Numbered from the stretch's first letter, positions 1 through 6,941 are shown. The stretch is DNA of 13,165 nucleotides from an uncultured Microbacterium sp. (GCA_937926065.1 CALANM010000117.1:1-13165), one strand, 5' to 3'. Numbers and translations: made by a program. Notes: generated from the sequence alone by a model not told the origin.

Positions 1-1
1 G

Positions 2-1315
2 GCGATGCTTCGTCGCGTCGCGGACGACGCCATGGCGGCCGCGCTCGGCACGGGCGCCCGCCCCGCCGGCCCCGTGCACCTCAACGTCCCCATGCGCGAG
101 CCGCTCGCCGGCGCCCTGCCGTCGTGGTTCCCGCAGCCGCCGGCCGTCGATCCCGCCGCGTCAGGCGATGCGGCCAGCGTCGACGACGAGCCCTTCGGCG
201 CGCTCTACCAGGGCGGCGGCGGCATAGGCGAGGTCGATCACCCGGACGGCGACGCCGATGCGCCGTGGGTGCTCGAACGCGGGCCTCGCACGATCGTCAT
301 CGCGGGAAGCGACGCGGGCCCCGACGCCGAGGAGCTCGCACACCTGGGCGGGTGGCCGCTTGTGGCCGAGATCGTGAGCGGCTCGCGCTACGGACGCCAC
401 CTCGTGCACGGCTACCGCGGCATCCTGGCCGACCCCGACCTGGGCGGTCGGGTCGAGCGTGCCGTGGTCTTCGGCCACCCCACGCTCAGCCGCGAGGTCG
501 TCGCGCTGCTCGCGCGCGCCGACGTCGACGTGGTCGCGGTGCGAGGGCCGGGGGAGCCCCTCAATCTCAACGGCGCCACGCGTTCGGTGGGCGCCATCGG
601 GGTCGCCGCGGGCGACGCCGACCGCGACTGGCTGGGCCTGTGGATGCGGGCATCGCGCGACGCGATCGTCGACCTCAGCCCGCCGGCGCCCGACGTCGAA
701 GGGCTCCAGTCGGCCGTGCCGAGGGAGCGCCTCGGCGCGATCGCCGCAGAGCTCGGCGCCCTCCGCGCGCGGATCGACCGCGAGACCCTCGTCGACGCGG
801 TGTGGCGCGCGACCTGGCCGCACGACCGCCTGATGTTCGGATCCTCACGCCTCGTGCGCGTGGCCGACGCGGTGCTCGGCGGCAAGAAGGTCCCCGTTCA
901 CGCCAACCGCGGCCTGGCGGGGATCGACGGGACGATCGCGACCGGCATCGGCATCGCGCTCGCGAGTCAGGCCTCGGGCGCTCCGGGCGTCACCCGCGTG
1001 CTGCTGGGCGACCTCGCTCTCCTTCACGACGTCGGCTCCCTGCTGCTGCCGCCCGGCGAGCAGCGCCCGCGCGTGCAGGTCATCGTCGGCAACGACGGCG
1101 GCGGCACGATCTTCGACGGGCTGGAAGTGGCATCCGTCGCCGGCGCCGAGGCGATGGACCGGGTGCTCTACACGCCGCACGAGGTCGGCGTCGCACAGCT
1201 CGCCGCCGCGTACGGGTGGGAGCACATCCGCGTCGACACGCGCGCCGCACTCGACCAGGCCCTCACGTCTCCCGTCACGGGTCCGCAGATCATCGAGGTC
1301 CCGCTCGAGCGCTGA
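2..1315 (+). CDS. menD: MenD, 2-succinyl-5-enolpyruvyl-6-hydroxy-3-cyclohexene-1-carboxylate synthase (5'-truncated)
   Basis: This thiamine-diphosphate enzyme of menaquinone synthesis condenses isochorismate with 2-oxoglutarate, releasing CO2, to give SEPHCHC in the cytoplasm. The reading frame is open to the left edge, so the N-terminal part, including the usual catalytic Glu of the ThDP site, lies outside. What remains is about 437 residues of a family usually 550-600 long: the end of the N-terminal domain, the central domain and the C-terminal ThDP domain. In the last third one sees VHANRGLAGIDGTIATGIG, then GDLALLHD and, 20-odd residues on, NDGGG, which together form the GDG...N-type ThDP/Mg binding motif as it appears in MenD. 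The gene ends with TGA and is followed after 42 bp by ppk2. menF, whose product is the MenD substrate, lies 1.7 kb away on the other strand. Identification is firm. Confidence 0.95.
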   Translation, partial: AMLRRVADDAMAAALGTGARPAGPVHLNVPMREPLAGALPSWFPQPPAVDPAASGDAASVDDEPFGALYQGGGGIGEVDHPDGDADAPWVLERGPRTIVIAGSDAGPDAEELAHLGGWPLVAEIVSGSRYGRHLVHGYRGILADPDLGGRVERAVVFGHPTLSREVVALLARADVDVVAVRGPGEPLNLNGATRSVGAIGVAAGDADRDWLGLWMRASRDAIVDLSPPAPDVEGLQSAVPRERLGAIAAELGALRARIDRETLVDAVWRATWPHDRLMFGSSRLVRVADAVLGGKKVPVHANRGLAGIDGTIATGIGIALASQASGAPGVTRVLLGDLALLHDVGSLLLPPGEQRPRVQVIVGNDGGGTIFDGLEVASVAGAEAMDRVLYTPHEVGVAQLAAAYGWEHIRVDTRAALDQALTSPVTGPQIIEVPLER

Positions 1316-1345
1316 CGGGCGGTCGCGGCGGCGACGGCGCTCCGA

Positions 1346-1351
1346 CATGAT
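1346..1351 (+). promoter_or_regulatory. putative -10 box of a leaderless ppk2 promoter
   Basis: CATGAT lies 6 nt before the ATG of ppk2, the spacing that would put the transcription start on the start codon. The first base departs from TANNNT. The GAGGG between box and ATG is too close to the start to act as a normal ribosome binding site. I see no clear -35 box. The call leans on the same arrangement at six other starts in this window. Confidence 0.4.
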
Positions 1352-1357
1352 GAGGGC

Positions 1358-2221
1358 ATGACAGCCAAGAGTCAGCACAACTGGACCGGCGACCCCACGA
1401 CTCTCCTGCGCGTCACCGACGGCTTCCGGCTGAGCGACGTCGACCCCGACGCGACCCCCGGCTATGACGGCGGCAAGAAGCACGCCGCCGACGACCTCGA
1501 GCGCGGAGCCGCCCAGTTCGACGAGCTGCAGGAGCGCCTTTTCGCTCAGAGCCGCGAAGACGACTCGGCGCCCGCCCTGCTGCTCGTGCTGCAGGCGATG
1601 GACGCGGCGGGCAAAGGAGGGATCGTCCGCCACGTCATCGGCGCGACCGATCCGCAGGGAGTGCGACTCAAGGCGTTCAAGAAGCCGACCGAAGAGGAGC
1701 TCGCGCACGACTTCCTGTGGCGCATCGAGAAGGAGGTGCCCGAACCCGGGTACATCGGGGTGTTCGACCGGTCGCACTACGAGGACGTGCTGATCGGCCG
1801 GGTGCGTCAGCTCGCGCCGCCCGAGGAGATCGAACGCCGCTACGGCGCCATCGGGGACTTCGAGAAGCGCGTGACGGATGCCGGGGTGCACATCGTCAAG
1901 GTCATGCTCCACATCTCCCCCGAGGAGCAGAAGGCGCGGCTCATGGAGCGACTCGAACGCCCCGACAAGCACTGGAAGTACAACCCCGGCGACGTCGACG
2001 AGCGCGAACTGTGGCCGGCGTACATGGACGCGTACCAGACCGTGTTCGAACGGACCTCGACGGACATCGCGCCCTGGCACGTGGTGCCGGCGAACGCCAA
2101 GTGGTACGCGCGACTGGCCGTGCAGGCGCTCCTCCTCGACGCCCTGGAGCGCATCGACCCGCAGTGGCCGAAGGCGACCTTCGACGTCGAGGCGGAGAAG
2201 GCGCGGCTCGCGGCGACCTGA
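1358..2221 (+). CDS. ppk2: Polyphosphate kinase 2 family protein
   Basis: PPK2 enzymes move phosphate between polyphosphate and nucleotides (AMP, ADP or GDP) in the cytoplasm and so regenerate nucleoside di- and triphosphates or store phosphate. The 287-residue protein has the single-domain PPK2 size. Visible motifs are a Walker A loop DAAGKGG (residues 82-88), followed by the family pattern HVIGATDPQGVRLKAFKKP (92-110), a Walker B region FDRSHYEDVL (136-145), and the lid segment with RPDKHWKYNPGD (201-212). The KHWK-NPGD lid and ISPEEQ segment resemble, from memory, the class III-like PPK2 proteins that accept AMP and ADP; the class assignment is inference. The ATG start is preceded by a possible -10 box rather than a good ribosome binding site. 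Its TGA stop touches the stop of the opposing methyltransferase gene. Confidence 0.93.
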   Translation: MTAKSQHNWTGDPTTLLRVTDGFRLSDVDPDATPGYDGGKKHAADDLERGAAQFDELQERLFAQSREDDSAPALLLVLQAMDAAGKGGIVRHVIGATDPQGVRLKAFKKPTEEELAHDFLWRIEKEVPEPGYIGVFDRSHYEDVLIGRVRQLAPPEEIERRYGAIGDFEKRVTDAGVHIVKVMLHISPEEQKARLMERLERPDKHWKYNPGDVDERELWPAYMDAYQTVFERTSTDIAPWHVVPANAKWYARLAVQALLLDALERIDPQWPKATFDVEAEKARLAAT

Positions 2222-2977
2222 TCAGGGGGCCGTCCCGCGTGCCGCCCACGCCGTGGCCTGCACCGTGATCTCGTCGTCGCCGACGAGCGCGCGGCAGCGG
2301 CGGCGGAGCTCGTCGACGTCATCGGCAGGGATGCCGTCGAGCACGCCCGCGGTCGGCCCCACCCCGAGCGAGTGCACCTCCCACCACTCCTCGAAGGTCG
2401 CGTAGTCGCTCTCGACCGTCAGCTCGGTCTCGGCGACGTCGTGGCATCCGGCCTCGTGCAGCAGCCGCACCAGCTCGCCCTGACGCGAGCCCACGCGCTC
2501 ACGACCGTCCGACCGCCCGGTCACCTCCGACAGCACGCGCAGGAAGACGGAATGCGGTGCGCGGCCGTTCTCCATGTCCCACACGCAGGCGGCGACCGCC
2601 CCGCCCGCTCGCGTCACCCGCACCATCTCCCCGATGCCCGCCGAAGGGTCGGTCATGAAATGCACGACGAGCTGACTGAGCGCCGCATCGAACACGGCAT
2701 CCGCGAACGGAAGCTCCTCGGCGGCGCCCTGCCTCACGGACACCCCGGGAAGCCGAGCGCGCACGGCATCCACGAACGGCTCCGACGGATCGATCGCCGA
2801 CACCGCCTCATGTCCCAGCCGCGCGGCGAGCACCGTCGTCAGGGCGCCCGGACCACAGCCCACATCGAGCACGCGCCCGACCCGCCGCGGCAGGGCGAAG
2901 TCGGCGAAGGCCACCGCGAGACGGCTCGAGAAGCGCCCCATGAAGAGGTCGTAGGCACCCGCGTCGGTGAACGACAT
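2222..2977 (-). CDS. Class I SAM-dependent methyltransferase, substrate unknown
   Basis: This 251-residue protein has a Rossmann-type methyltransferase fold. Motif I is VLDVGCGPG (residues 36-44), the acidic end of strand beta2 is AIDPS (Asp63, expected to bind the SAM ribose), and AAEELPFADAVFD (85-97) is the usual post-II/motif IV region of the UbiE/Methyltransf_11 group. The short N-terminus with YDLFMGRFS (9-17) is common in small-molecule methyltransferases of this type. Nothing identifies the substrate. It is distinct from the MenG gene further right and lacks that family's signatures. The ATG is chosen because a TAGACT box sits 7 nt before it. The gene runs leftward from a 54-bp gap after menF and ends base-to-base against ppk2. 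Confidence 0.85.
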   Translation of the reverse strand: MSFTDAGAYDLFMGRFSSRLAVAFADFALPRRVGRVLDVGCGPGALTTVLAARLGHEAVSAIDPSEPFVDAVRARLPGVSVRQGAAEELPFADAVFDAALSQLVVHFMTDPSAGIGEMVRVTRAGGAVAACVWDMENGRAPHSVFLRVLSEVTGRSDGRERVGSRQGELVRLLHEAGCHDVAETELTVESDYATFEEWWEVHSLGVGPTAGVLDGIPADDVDELRRRCRALVGDDEITVQATAWAARGTAP

Positions 2978-2984
2978 GCGGCGG

Positions 2985-2990
2985 AGTCTA
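2985..2990 (-). promoter_or_regulatory. putative -10 box (TAGACT) of a leaderless methyltransferase promoter
   Basis: Read on the minus strand, TAGACT is followed by 7 nt (CCGCCGC) and the ATG at 2977. This spacing places the transcription start at or next to the A of ATG. No ribosome binding site is present in the 7-nt spacer. No clear -35 hexamer is seen. Confidence 0.6.
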
Positions 2991-3000
2991 CGCCCGGCAT

Positions 3001-3027
3001 CGCGCCGCGTCAGCGCCCGCGGCTGCG
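3001..3027 (-). terminator. GC-rich hairpin just after menF, possible terminator
   Basis: GCCGCG (3004-3009) pairs with CGCGGC (3018-3023) around an 8-nt loop, and the stem extends by CGC/GCG if one T is bulged. It lies a few bases beyond the menF stop codon and upstream of the methyltransferase -10 box. There is no U-tract, as is common in actinobacteria, so the function is inferred from position and stem strength only. Confidence 0.4.
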
Positions 3028-3031
3028 CGGA

Positions 3032-4303
3032 TCAGGCGAGGGCGTCGACGATCGGACGGAACTTCACGCGCGTCTCGAGCATCTCGGCCTCGGGGTCGCT
3101 CCCCGCGACGATGCCGGCACCCGCATAGGCCGTGAGCGGCACCGGCGATCCGGATGCCGGGGGAGCGGCATCCAGGTCGAATTGCGCGCACCGCAGTGCG
3201 ATGGCCCACTCACCGTCGCCGTTCGCATCTATCCAGCCGACCGGGCCCGCGTAGCGACCGCGGTCGAAGGGCTCGAGGCGGCGGATGACCTCGATCGCCG
3301 CCGCCGTCGGCGTGCCCGCGACGGCCGCCGTCGGATGGAGCGCGCCCACGAGATCGAGGGAGGAGGCGGCGCCGGCGAGCGTGCCCTCGACATCCGTCGC
3401 GAGGTGCCACACGTTCGGCAGCTTCAGCATGAACGGCTGCTCCTCAGACACGAGGGCGCTCGTGTGCGGCCGCAGCGCCGTCAGCACGCTCTGCACGGCG
3501 AACTGGTGCTCGTCGAGGTCCTTCGCGCTCGTGGCGAGCGTGACCGACGCGGCGGTGTCGGCATCCGCGTCTGCGCCGCGGGCGATCGTGCCCGCGAGCA
3601 CGCGCGCCGTCACCGTCCCGCCCGAGACCGTCACGAGGGTCTCGGGGCTCGCGCCGATCAGCCCGTCGACGGCGAAGGTCCACGTGTCGGGGTAGGCGGT
3701 CGCGAGCGCCCGCACGAGGCGGCGCAGGTCGGCGCCCGCCGGCACCGAGCCGGCCAGATCGCGGGCCAGCACGACCTTCGCGACCTCGCCAGAGGCGATC
3801 GCGTCGAGACCGGAGCGCACGGCATCCTGATAGCCGTCGGGCGTCAGCGCGCCGGGGCCGAGGGTCGCCGACCAGTGAGGGCCGTACGGGGAGGGCGCCG
3901 CGAGCGGCGCATCGGCGTCATCGTCGGTCGTGATGCGGGTGATCCACGAGCGGCCGCCGCGGCGGCCGAGCACGACCCGCGGAACGTGGAAGACCCCGTC
4001 GCTCGCCGAGCGGGCATCGAACGGCAGAGCGCCGAACGCGACGAGCCCCGTGCCCGGAAGCCGCACGGGGTCATCGACCACGGCGGCCTCGGACACGGCG
4101 CGCCACCACGCCGACGCGTCCTCGCCGGTAGCGTGCGGCAGGCGGGCCGTCAGGACGCTCCCGCCCGTTCCGACGAGGATGTCGCCGCGCCGCGTCCAGA
4201 CGGTGGGATCGGTCGCGTCGGCGTACTCGAGGAGGTCTTCGATCGCATCGATCTCGCGGGTCACCGCATGCAGCCGGGGGCTGCGGGCGGGGGCGGGACT
4301 CAC
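3032..4303 (-). CDS. menF: Isochorismate synthase (MenF type)
   Basis: It converts chorismate to isochorismate, the entry step of menaquinone synthesis. The protein has 423 residues, normal for MenF/EntC-type chorismate-utilising enzymes, with a divergent N-terminal third and a conserved C-terminal half. Visible motifs are VAKVVLAR (174-181, Lys176 being the expected general base), GASPETLV (217-224), AGTIARG (237-243), SAKDLDEHQ (259-267), LHPTAAVAGTPTAAA (322-336), YAGPVGWIDANGDGEWAIAL (351-370) and the Mg-binding SDPEAEMLETRVK (402-414). The context with menD and menG favours the menaquinone role over a siderophore or salicylate role. The start is GTG at 4303, supported by a TAGGCT box 6 nt upstream. 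It is divergent from the DUF402 gene across 151 bp. Confidence 0.94.
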   Translation of the reverse strand: MSPAPARSPRLHAVTREIDAIEDLLEYADATDPTVWTRRGDILVGTGGSVLTARLPHATGEDASAWWRAVSEAAVVDDPVRLPGTGLVAFGALPFDARSASDGVFHVPRVVLGRRGGRSWITRITTDDDADAPLAAPSPYGPHWSATLGPGALTPDGYQDAVRSGLDAIASGEVAKVVLARDLAGSVPAGADLRRLVRALATAYPDTWTFAVDGLIGASPETLVTVSGGTVTARVLAGTIARGADADADTAASVTLATSAKDLDEHQFAVQSVLTALRPHTSALVSEEQPFMLKLPNVWHLATDVEGTLAGAASSLDLVGALHPTAAVAGTPTAAAIEVIRRLEPFDRGRYAGPVGWIDANGDGEWAIALRCAQFDLDAAPPASGSPVPLTAYAGAGIVAGSDPEAEMLETRVKFRPIVDALA

Positions 4304-4309
4304 ACAGCC

Positions 4310-4315
4310 AGCCTA
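4310..4315 (-). promoter_or_regulatory. putative -10 box (TAGGCT) of a leaderless menF promoter
   Basis: On the minus strand TAGGCT is followed by GGCTGT and the GTG start at 4303, a 6-nt spacing that predicts transcription starting at the start codon. There is no ribosome binding site in between. The left arm of the large inverted repeat begins 34 bp further upstream of this box. Confidence 0.65.
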
Positions 4316-4349
4316 ATCCGCCGCCCGTCATCGCCGGTCACGCGGCTTC

Positions 4350-4439
4350 CGGTTCACAACTCCGGAGAATACGTGCCCCGACGGCCGCGACGGCCCCTCA
4401 GCCGCGGGGACGGCAAAGAGTCTCCGGAGTTGTGAACCG
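4350..4439. repeat. 90-bp element with 19-bp perfect inverted repeat between menF and the DUF402 gene
   Basis: The arm at 4350-4368 is the exact reverse complement of 4421-4439, with a 52-bp centre. Each arm carries the 8-bp palindrome CTCCGGAG (4360-4367 and 4422-4429) and a TTCACAA/TTGTGAA half. The centre is GC-rich and holds a smaller complementary pair, CCCCG (4376-4380) and CGGGG (4405-4409), plus a direct repeat CGACGGCC (4379-4386, 4388-4395). The element lies in a divergent promoter region, so a terminator role is unlikely. It could be a REP/MITE-like dispersed element or a pair of operator sites; this window holds only one copy, so I cannot decide. Confidence 0.85.
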
Positions 4440-4441
4440 CC

Positions 4442-4447
4442 TAGACT
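4442..4447 (+). promoter_or_regulatory. putative -10 box (TAGACT) of a leaderless DUF402 gene promoter
   Basis: TAGACT is followed by 7 nt (CCCGAGC) and the GTG start at 4455. The right arm of the inverted repeat ends two bases before this box, so it covers the spacer and probably part of the -35 region. A protein bound to the arm could therefore affect this promoter; that is inference. Confidence 0.6.
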
Positions 4448-4454
4448 CCCGAGC

Positions 4455-5009
4455 GTGAGCACAAGACCTGCACCCGGCACCCGACTGCGGTTCCGATGGC
4501 GCAAGTGGGACGGCTCGCCCCACTGGGTGCACGAGTGCGTGTACCTCGGCAGCGACCACTGGGGCGACTGGGTCGGCCAGCGGGCCGGGTGGCGCAGCGC
4601 CCGGCCGGGGCGGGAGCTCATCGCCCTCGGCGACAGCGTCACCCTCCTGCCGCCCGGCGGCGAGTTCGCCAGCACCATCAACGTCGATCACCCGCGGGTG
4701 CGCATCTACATCGACCTCGCCTGGAATGTGGGCTGGGATGCCGTGACCGGCGACCCGGTCGGCATCGACATGGACCTCGATGTCGTCAAAGCCCTCGACG
4801 AGAGGGGCATCTGGATCGACGATCGCGACGAGTGGGACGACCATCGCGTCGCGATGGCCTATCCGGCCGAGATCGTCGAGCGGCTGGAGCAGGTCGCGGA
4901 GGACCTCGAGCGTCAGGTGCGAGGCGGCGTCGCCCCGTACGACGACATGACGGCGGCGCGCTGGGCGCGGGTGCTGCGGGGCCTCGGGGGCCCGGATGCC
5001 ACGACGTAG
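4455..5009 (+). CDS. DUF402 (FomD-like) domain protein, possible nucleotide phosphatase
   Basis: The 184-residue protein matches the DUF402 pattern: an N-terminal beta-rich part with HWVHECVYLGSDHWGDWVGQ (23-42), a central RVRIYIDLAW (81-90), and acidic metal-site-like clusters DMDLDVV (105-111) and IDDRDEWDDH (121-130), followed by a C-terminal helix. Characterised members of this superfamily are FomD, which hydrolyses a CMP-phosphonate intermediate, and a staphylococcal nucleoside tri/diphosphatase, both metal-dependent. The acidic clusters suggest metal binding and nucleotide-phosphate hydrolysis here too, but the substrate is unknown. The start is GTG with a -10 box and no ribosome binding site. 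The TAG stop lies inside the putative -10 box of menG 10 bp downstream. Between menF and menG, a link to menaquinone metabolism is possible but not shown. Confidence 0.85.
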   Translation: MSTRPAPGTRLRFRWRKWDGSPHWVHECVYLGSDHWGDWVGQRAGWRSARPGRELIALGDSVTLLPPGGEFASTINVDHPRVRIYIDLAWNVGWDAVTGDPVGIDMDLDVVKALDERGIWIDDRDEWDDHRVAMAYPAEIVERLEQVAEDLERQVRGGVAPYDDMTAARWARVLRGLGGPDATT

Positions 5010-5012
5010 GAT
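5007..5012 (+). promoter_or_regulatory. putative -10 box (TAGGAT) of menG, overlapping the preceding stop codon
   Basis: TAGGAT starts with the TAG stop codon of the DUF402 gene and is followed by CGAACG and the GTG start of menG, a 6-nt spacing that fits a leaderless transcript. The same AGGA (5008-5011) could also act as a ribosome binding site, 7 nt from the GTG, on a read-through mRNA. Both readings are compatible. Confidence 0.55.
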
Positions 5013-5018
5013 CGAACG

Positions 5019-5786
5019 GTGACCGACCAGCCGCAGCATCCCGATCGCGACGAGGCATCCGAGAAGGAGCACCGCGCCGATCTGGGCAAGGACCCCGCTC
5101 AGGTCAGCGGGATGTTCGACGAGGTCGCACCGGCGTACGACCGCAGCAACACGATCCTGAGCCTCGGCAACGATCGTCTGTGGCGGGTCGCCACCACGCG
5201 CGCCGTCGCCCCGAAGGCGGGGCAGCGCATCCTCGACCTCGCCGCCGGCACCGCGGCCAGCTCGGTCTCGCTCGCCCGCAGCGGCGCCGATGTGGTCGCG
5301 GCCGACTTCTCGCCCGGCATGCTGGCCGAGGGCCGTCGCCGCCACGGGCACATCCCGAACCTCTCGTTCGTCGAGGCCGACGCCATGGCGCTGCCGTTCG
5401 ACGACGGCGAGTTCGACACCGTGACGATCTCGTTCGGTCTGCGCAACGTCAAAGACCCGTCGCTCGCGCTCGCCGAGATGCTGCGCGTGACGGCGCCGGG
5501 CGGCAAGCTGGTGGTCTGCGAGTTCTCGCACCCGCCGGCGAAGGCGTTCGCGGGGCTGTACCGCTTCTACAACGACCGCATCCTCCCGGCCGTGGCCCGG
5601 GCCGTCAGCTCCAACGCCGAGGCGTACGACTACCTGAACGAGTCCATTCAGGACTGGCCAGACCAGGCGGCGCTCGCCGCGCGCATCCGCGACGCGGGCT
5701 GGACCGATGTCGCCTACCGCAACCTCACCTTCGGGATCGTGGCGCTCCACCGCGCATACAAGCCCCACCCCGCATCGGCATCCTGA
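5019..5786 (+). CDS. menG: Demethylmenaquinone methyltransferase (MenG/UbiE family)
   Basis: It transfers a methyl group from SAM to demethylmenaquinone, the last step of menaquinone synthesis, acting at the membrane surface. The 255-residue protein carries the UbiE/COQ5 signatures: MFDEVAPAYDRSN (32-44) with LSLGNDRLWR (47-56), SAM motif I ILDLAAGTA (71-79), Asp96 at the end of beta2 (VVAADFSPGM), ADAMALPF (120-127), FGLRNVKDP (139-147) and a C-terminal LTFGIVALHRAYKP (236-249). Motif I ends in GTA where many enzymes have GTG. The N-terminus is some 25 polar residues longer than the core. Start is GTG at 5019, chosen from the TAGGAT/AGGA signal. It is followed 50 bp later by the polyprenyl synthase, which supplies the side chain of the same molecule. 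Confidence 0.95.
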   Translation: MTDQPQHPDRDEASEKEHRADLGKDPAQVSGMFDEVAPAYDRSNTILSLGNDRLWRVATTRAVAPKAGQRILDLAAGTAASSVSLARSGADVVAADFSPGMLAEGRRRHGHIPNLSFVEADAMALPFDDGEFDTVTISFGLRNVKDPSLALAEMLRVTAPGGKLVVCEFSHPPAKAFAGLYRFYNDRILPAVARAVSSNAEAYDYLNESIQDWPDQAALAARIRDAGWTDVAYRNLTFGIVALHRAYKPHPASAS

Positions 5787-5824
5787 TCGCCCGGCGGGGA
5801 GAACCGGCCACCACCGACCGCCGG

Positions 5825-5830
5825 TAGGCT
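5825..5830 (+). promoter_or_regulatory. putative -10 box (TAGGCT) of the polyprenyl synthase gene
   Basis: TAGGCT is followed by GGGAGG and the GTG start at 5837, again a 6-nt spacing. GGGAGG directly touches the start codon, too close for a normal ribosome binding site, so a leaderless transcript is the simpler reading. A 6-bp inverted repeat, ACCGGC (5803-5808) and GCCGGT (5820-5825), ends on the first base of this box. Confidence 0.65.
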
Positions 5831-5836
5831 GGGAGG

Positions 5837-6898
5837 GTGACACCGAGCCCCACCGCGCCCGGCTCGCATCTGACGAGCAACCTCGGCCTGACCGAGCGGA
5901 TCTTCGTGGGCCCCAAGATGCGTCGCCTCGCGGCGACGGTCGAAGAAGGGCTCGCGACGGTCGAGCAGAAGCTGGCCTCTGAGCTGCAGGTGGGCGATGC
6001 GCTCGCCGACGTCACCAGCCGCTATCTGTACGAGGCGGGCGGAAAGCGCCTGCGGCCCATGCTGTCGCTGCTGACCGCCCAGCTGGGCGCCGGCGCGACC
6101 GACGACGTCATCGCCGGGGCGACGGCGCTCGAGATGACGCACCTTGGATCGCTGTATCACGACGACGTCATGGACGGCGCCGATGTGCGCCGCGGCGTTC
6201 CGAGCGCCCATGCCGTGTGGGGCAACAACGTCGCCATCCTCACAGGGGACCTCCTGTTCTCGCGCGCCAGCCAGCTCATGGCGAAGGTGGGCGAGCGCGC
6301 CATCCGCCTTCAGGCCGACACGTTCGAGCGCCTCGTTCTCGGGCAGATGCACGAGACGGTCGGCGCCCAGGCCGACGACGACCCCGTCGAGTTCTACCTC
6401 CAGGTGCTCGCCGACAAGACCGGCTCGCTCATCGCGGCCGCCGGTCAGGTGGGCGTCCTGTTCTCCGACGCCCCGGCCGAGTACGAGCAGCCCATGCTCC
6501 AGTTCGGCGAGCGGGTGGGGATCGCCTTCCAGCTGCTCGACGACGTGATCGATCTGTCGGCGGATGCCGATGAGACCGGCAAGGTGCCCGGCACCGACCT
6601 GCGAGCCGGCGTTCCGACGATGCCCTACCTGCTGCTGGGGCGCGCCGCTGACCCGGCCTCGAAGGCCCTCAAGACGACGATCGACGACGGCGTGGCCCGT
6701 ATCGCCGACGGCGCCGACCCGTCGATTCTCGACGCTGAGCTGGCCCGGCTGCGCGAGCACCCGGCCACCGAGGCCACGCGCGCCCTCGCGACCGAATGGT
6801 CGGAGAGCGCCATCGCGGCTCTCGAGCCGCTTCCGTCCGGCCCCGTCCGTGATGCGCTCACGCGCTTCGCGCAGGCGATGGTCGACCGCTCCAGCTGA
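5837..6898 (+). CDS. Long-chain polyprenyl diphosphate synthase (menaquinone side chain)
   Basis: It is a trans-isoprenyl diphosphate synthase that adds isopentenyl diphosphate units to an allylic primer. The 353-residue protein shows GGKRLRP (68-74, diphosphate binding), the first Asp-rich motif DDVMD (109-113) in SLYHDDVMDGADVRRG, GDLLFSRA (137-144), LADKTGSLIAAA (191-202), the second Asp-rich motif FQLLDDVIDL (231-240), and TGKVPGTDLRAGVPTMPYLL (247-266). The residues four and five before the first motif are Ser105 and Gly104; small residues here leave the elongation pocket open, which favours a long product such as hepta- to decaprenyl. With menG 50 bp upstream, making the menaquinone tail is the best-supported role. 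Chain length cannot be read from the sequence. Start is GTG, fixed by the TAGGCT box. Confidence 0.92.
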   Translation: MTPSPTAPGSHLTSNLGLTERIFVGPKMRRLAATVEEGLATVEQKLASELQVGDALADVTSRYLYEAGGKRLRPMLSLLTAQLGAGATDDVIAGATALEMTHLGSLYHDDVMDGADVRRGVPSAHAVWGNNVAILTGDLLFSRASQLMAKVGERAIRLQADTFERLVLGQMHETVGAQADDDPVEFYLQVLADKTGSLIAAAGQVGVLFSDAPAEYEQPMLQFGERVGIAFQLLDDVIDLSADADETGKVPGTDLRAGVPTMPYLLLGRAADPASKALKTTIDDGVARIADGADPSILDAELARLREHPATEATRALATEWSESAIAALEPLPSGPVRDALTRFAQAMVDRSS

Positions 6899-6911
6899 AC
6901 GCCCGGCGAAC

Positions 6912-6941
6912 GTGCGGGGCGCCGCGCGGCCTCGCCCGCAC
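6912..6941 (+). terminator. hairpin between the polyprenyl synthase gene and fprA, possible terminator or attenuator
   Basis: GTGCGGG (6912-6918) pairs with CCCGCAC (6935-6941), and the loop contains the self-complementary GCCGCGCGGC (6921-6930), so a long GC-rich hairpin can form 13 nt after the stop codon. No U-tract follows. No TANNNT box lies between it and fprA, so fprA may depend on read-through, with the hairpin as partial terminator or mRNA-stabilising structure. Confidence 0.45.

Noticed and set aside
845..2080. About 410-codon open frame on the minus strand opposite menD and ppk2
   Set aside because: It is antisense to two genes with recognisable active-site motifs and shows no motif of its own.
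2372..4435. Long open frame on the plus strand opposite the methyltransferase and menF
   Set aside because: It has an Arg/His/Gly-rich composition without motifs, while the minus-strand frames carry clear methyltransferase and isochorismate synthase motifs.
4350..4439. Large inverted repeat as an intrinsic terminator
   Set aside because: It lies between the 5' ends of two divergent genes, where no transcript should end, and the arms are 52 bp apart.
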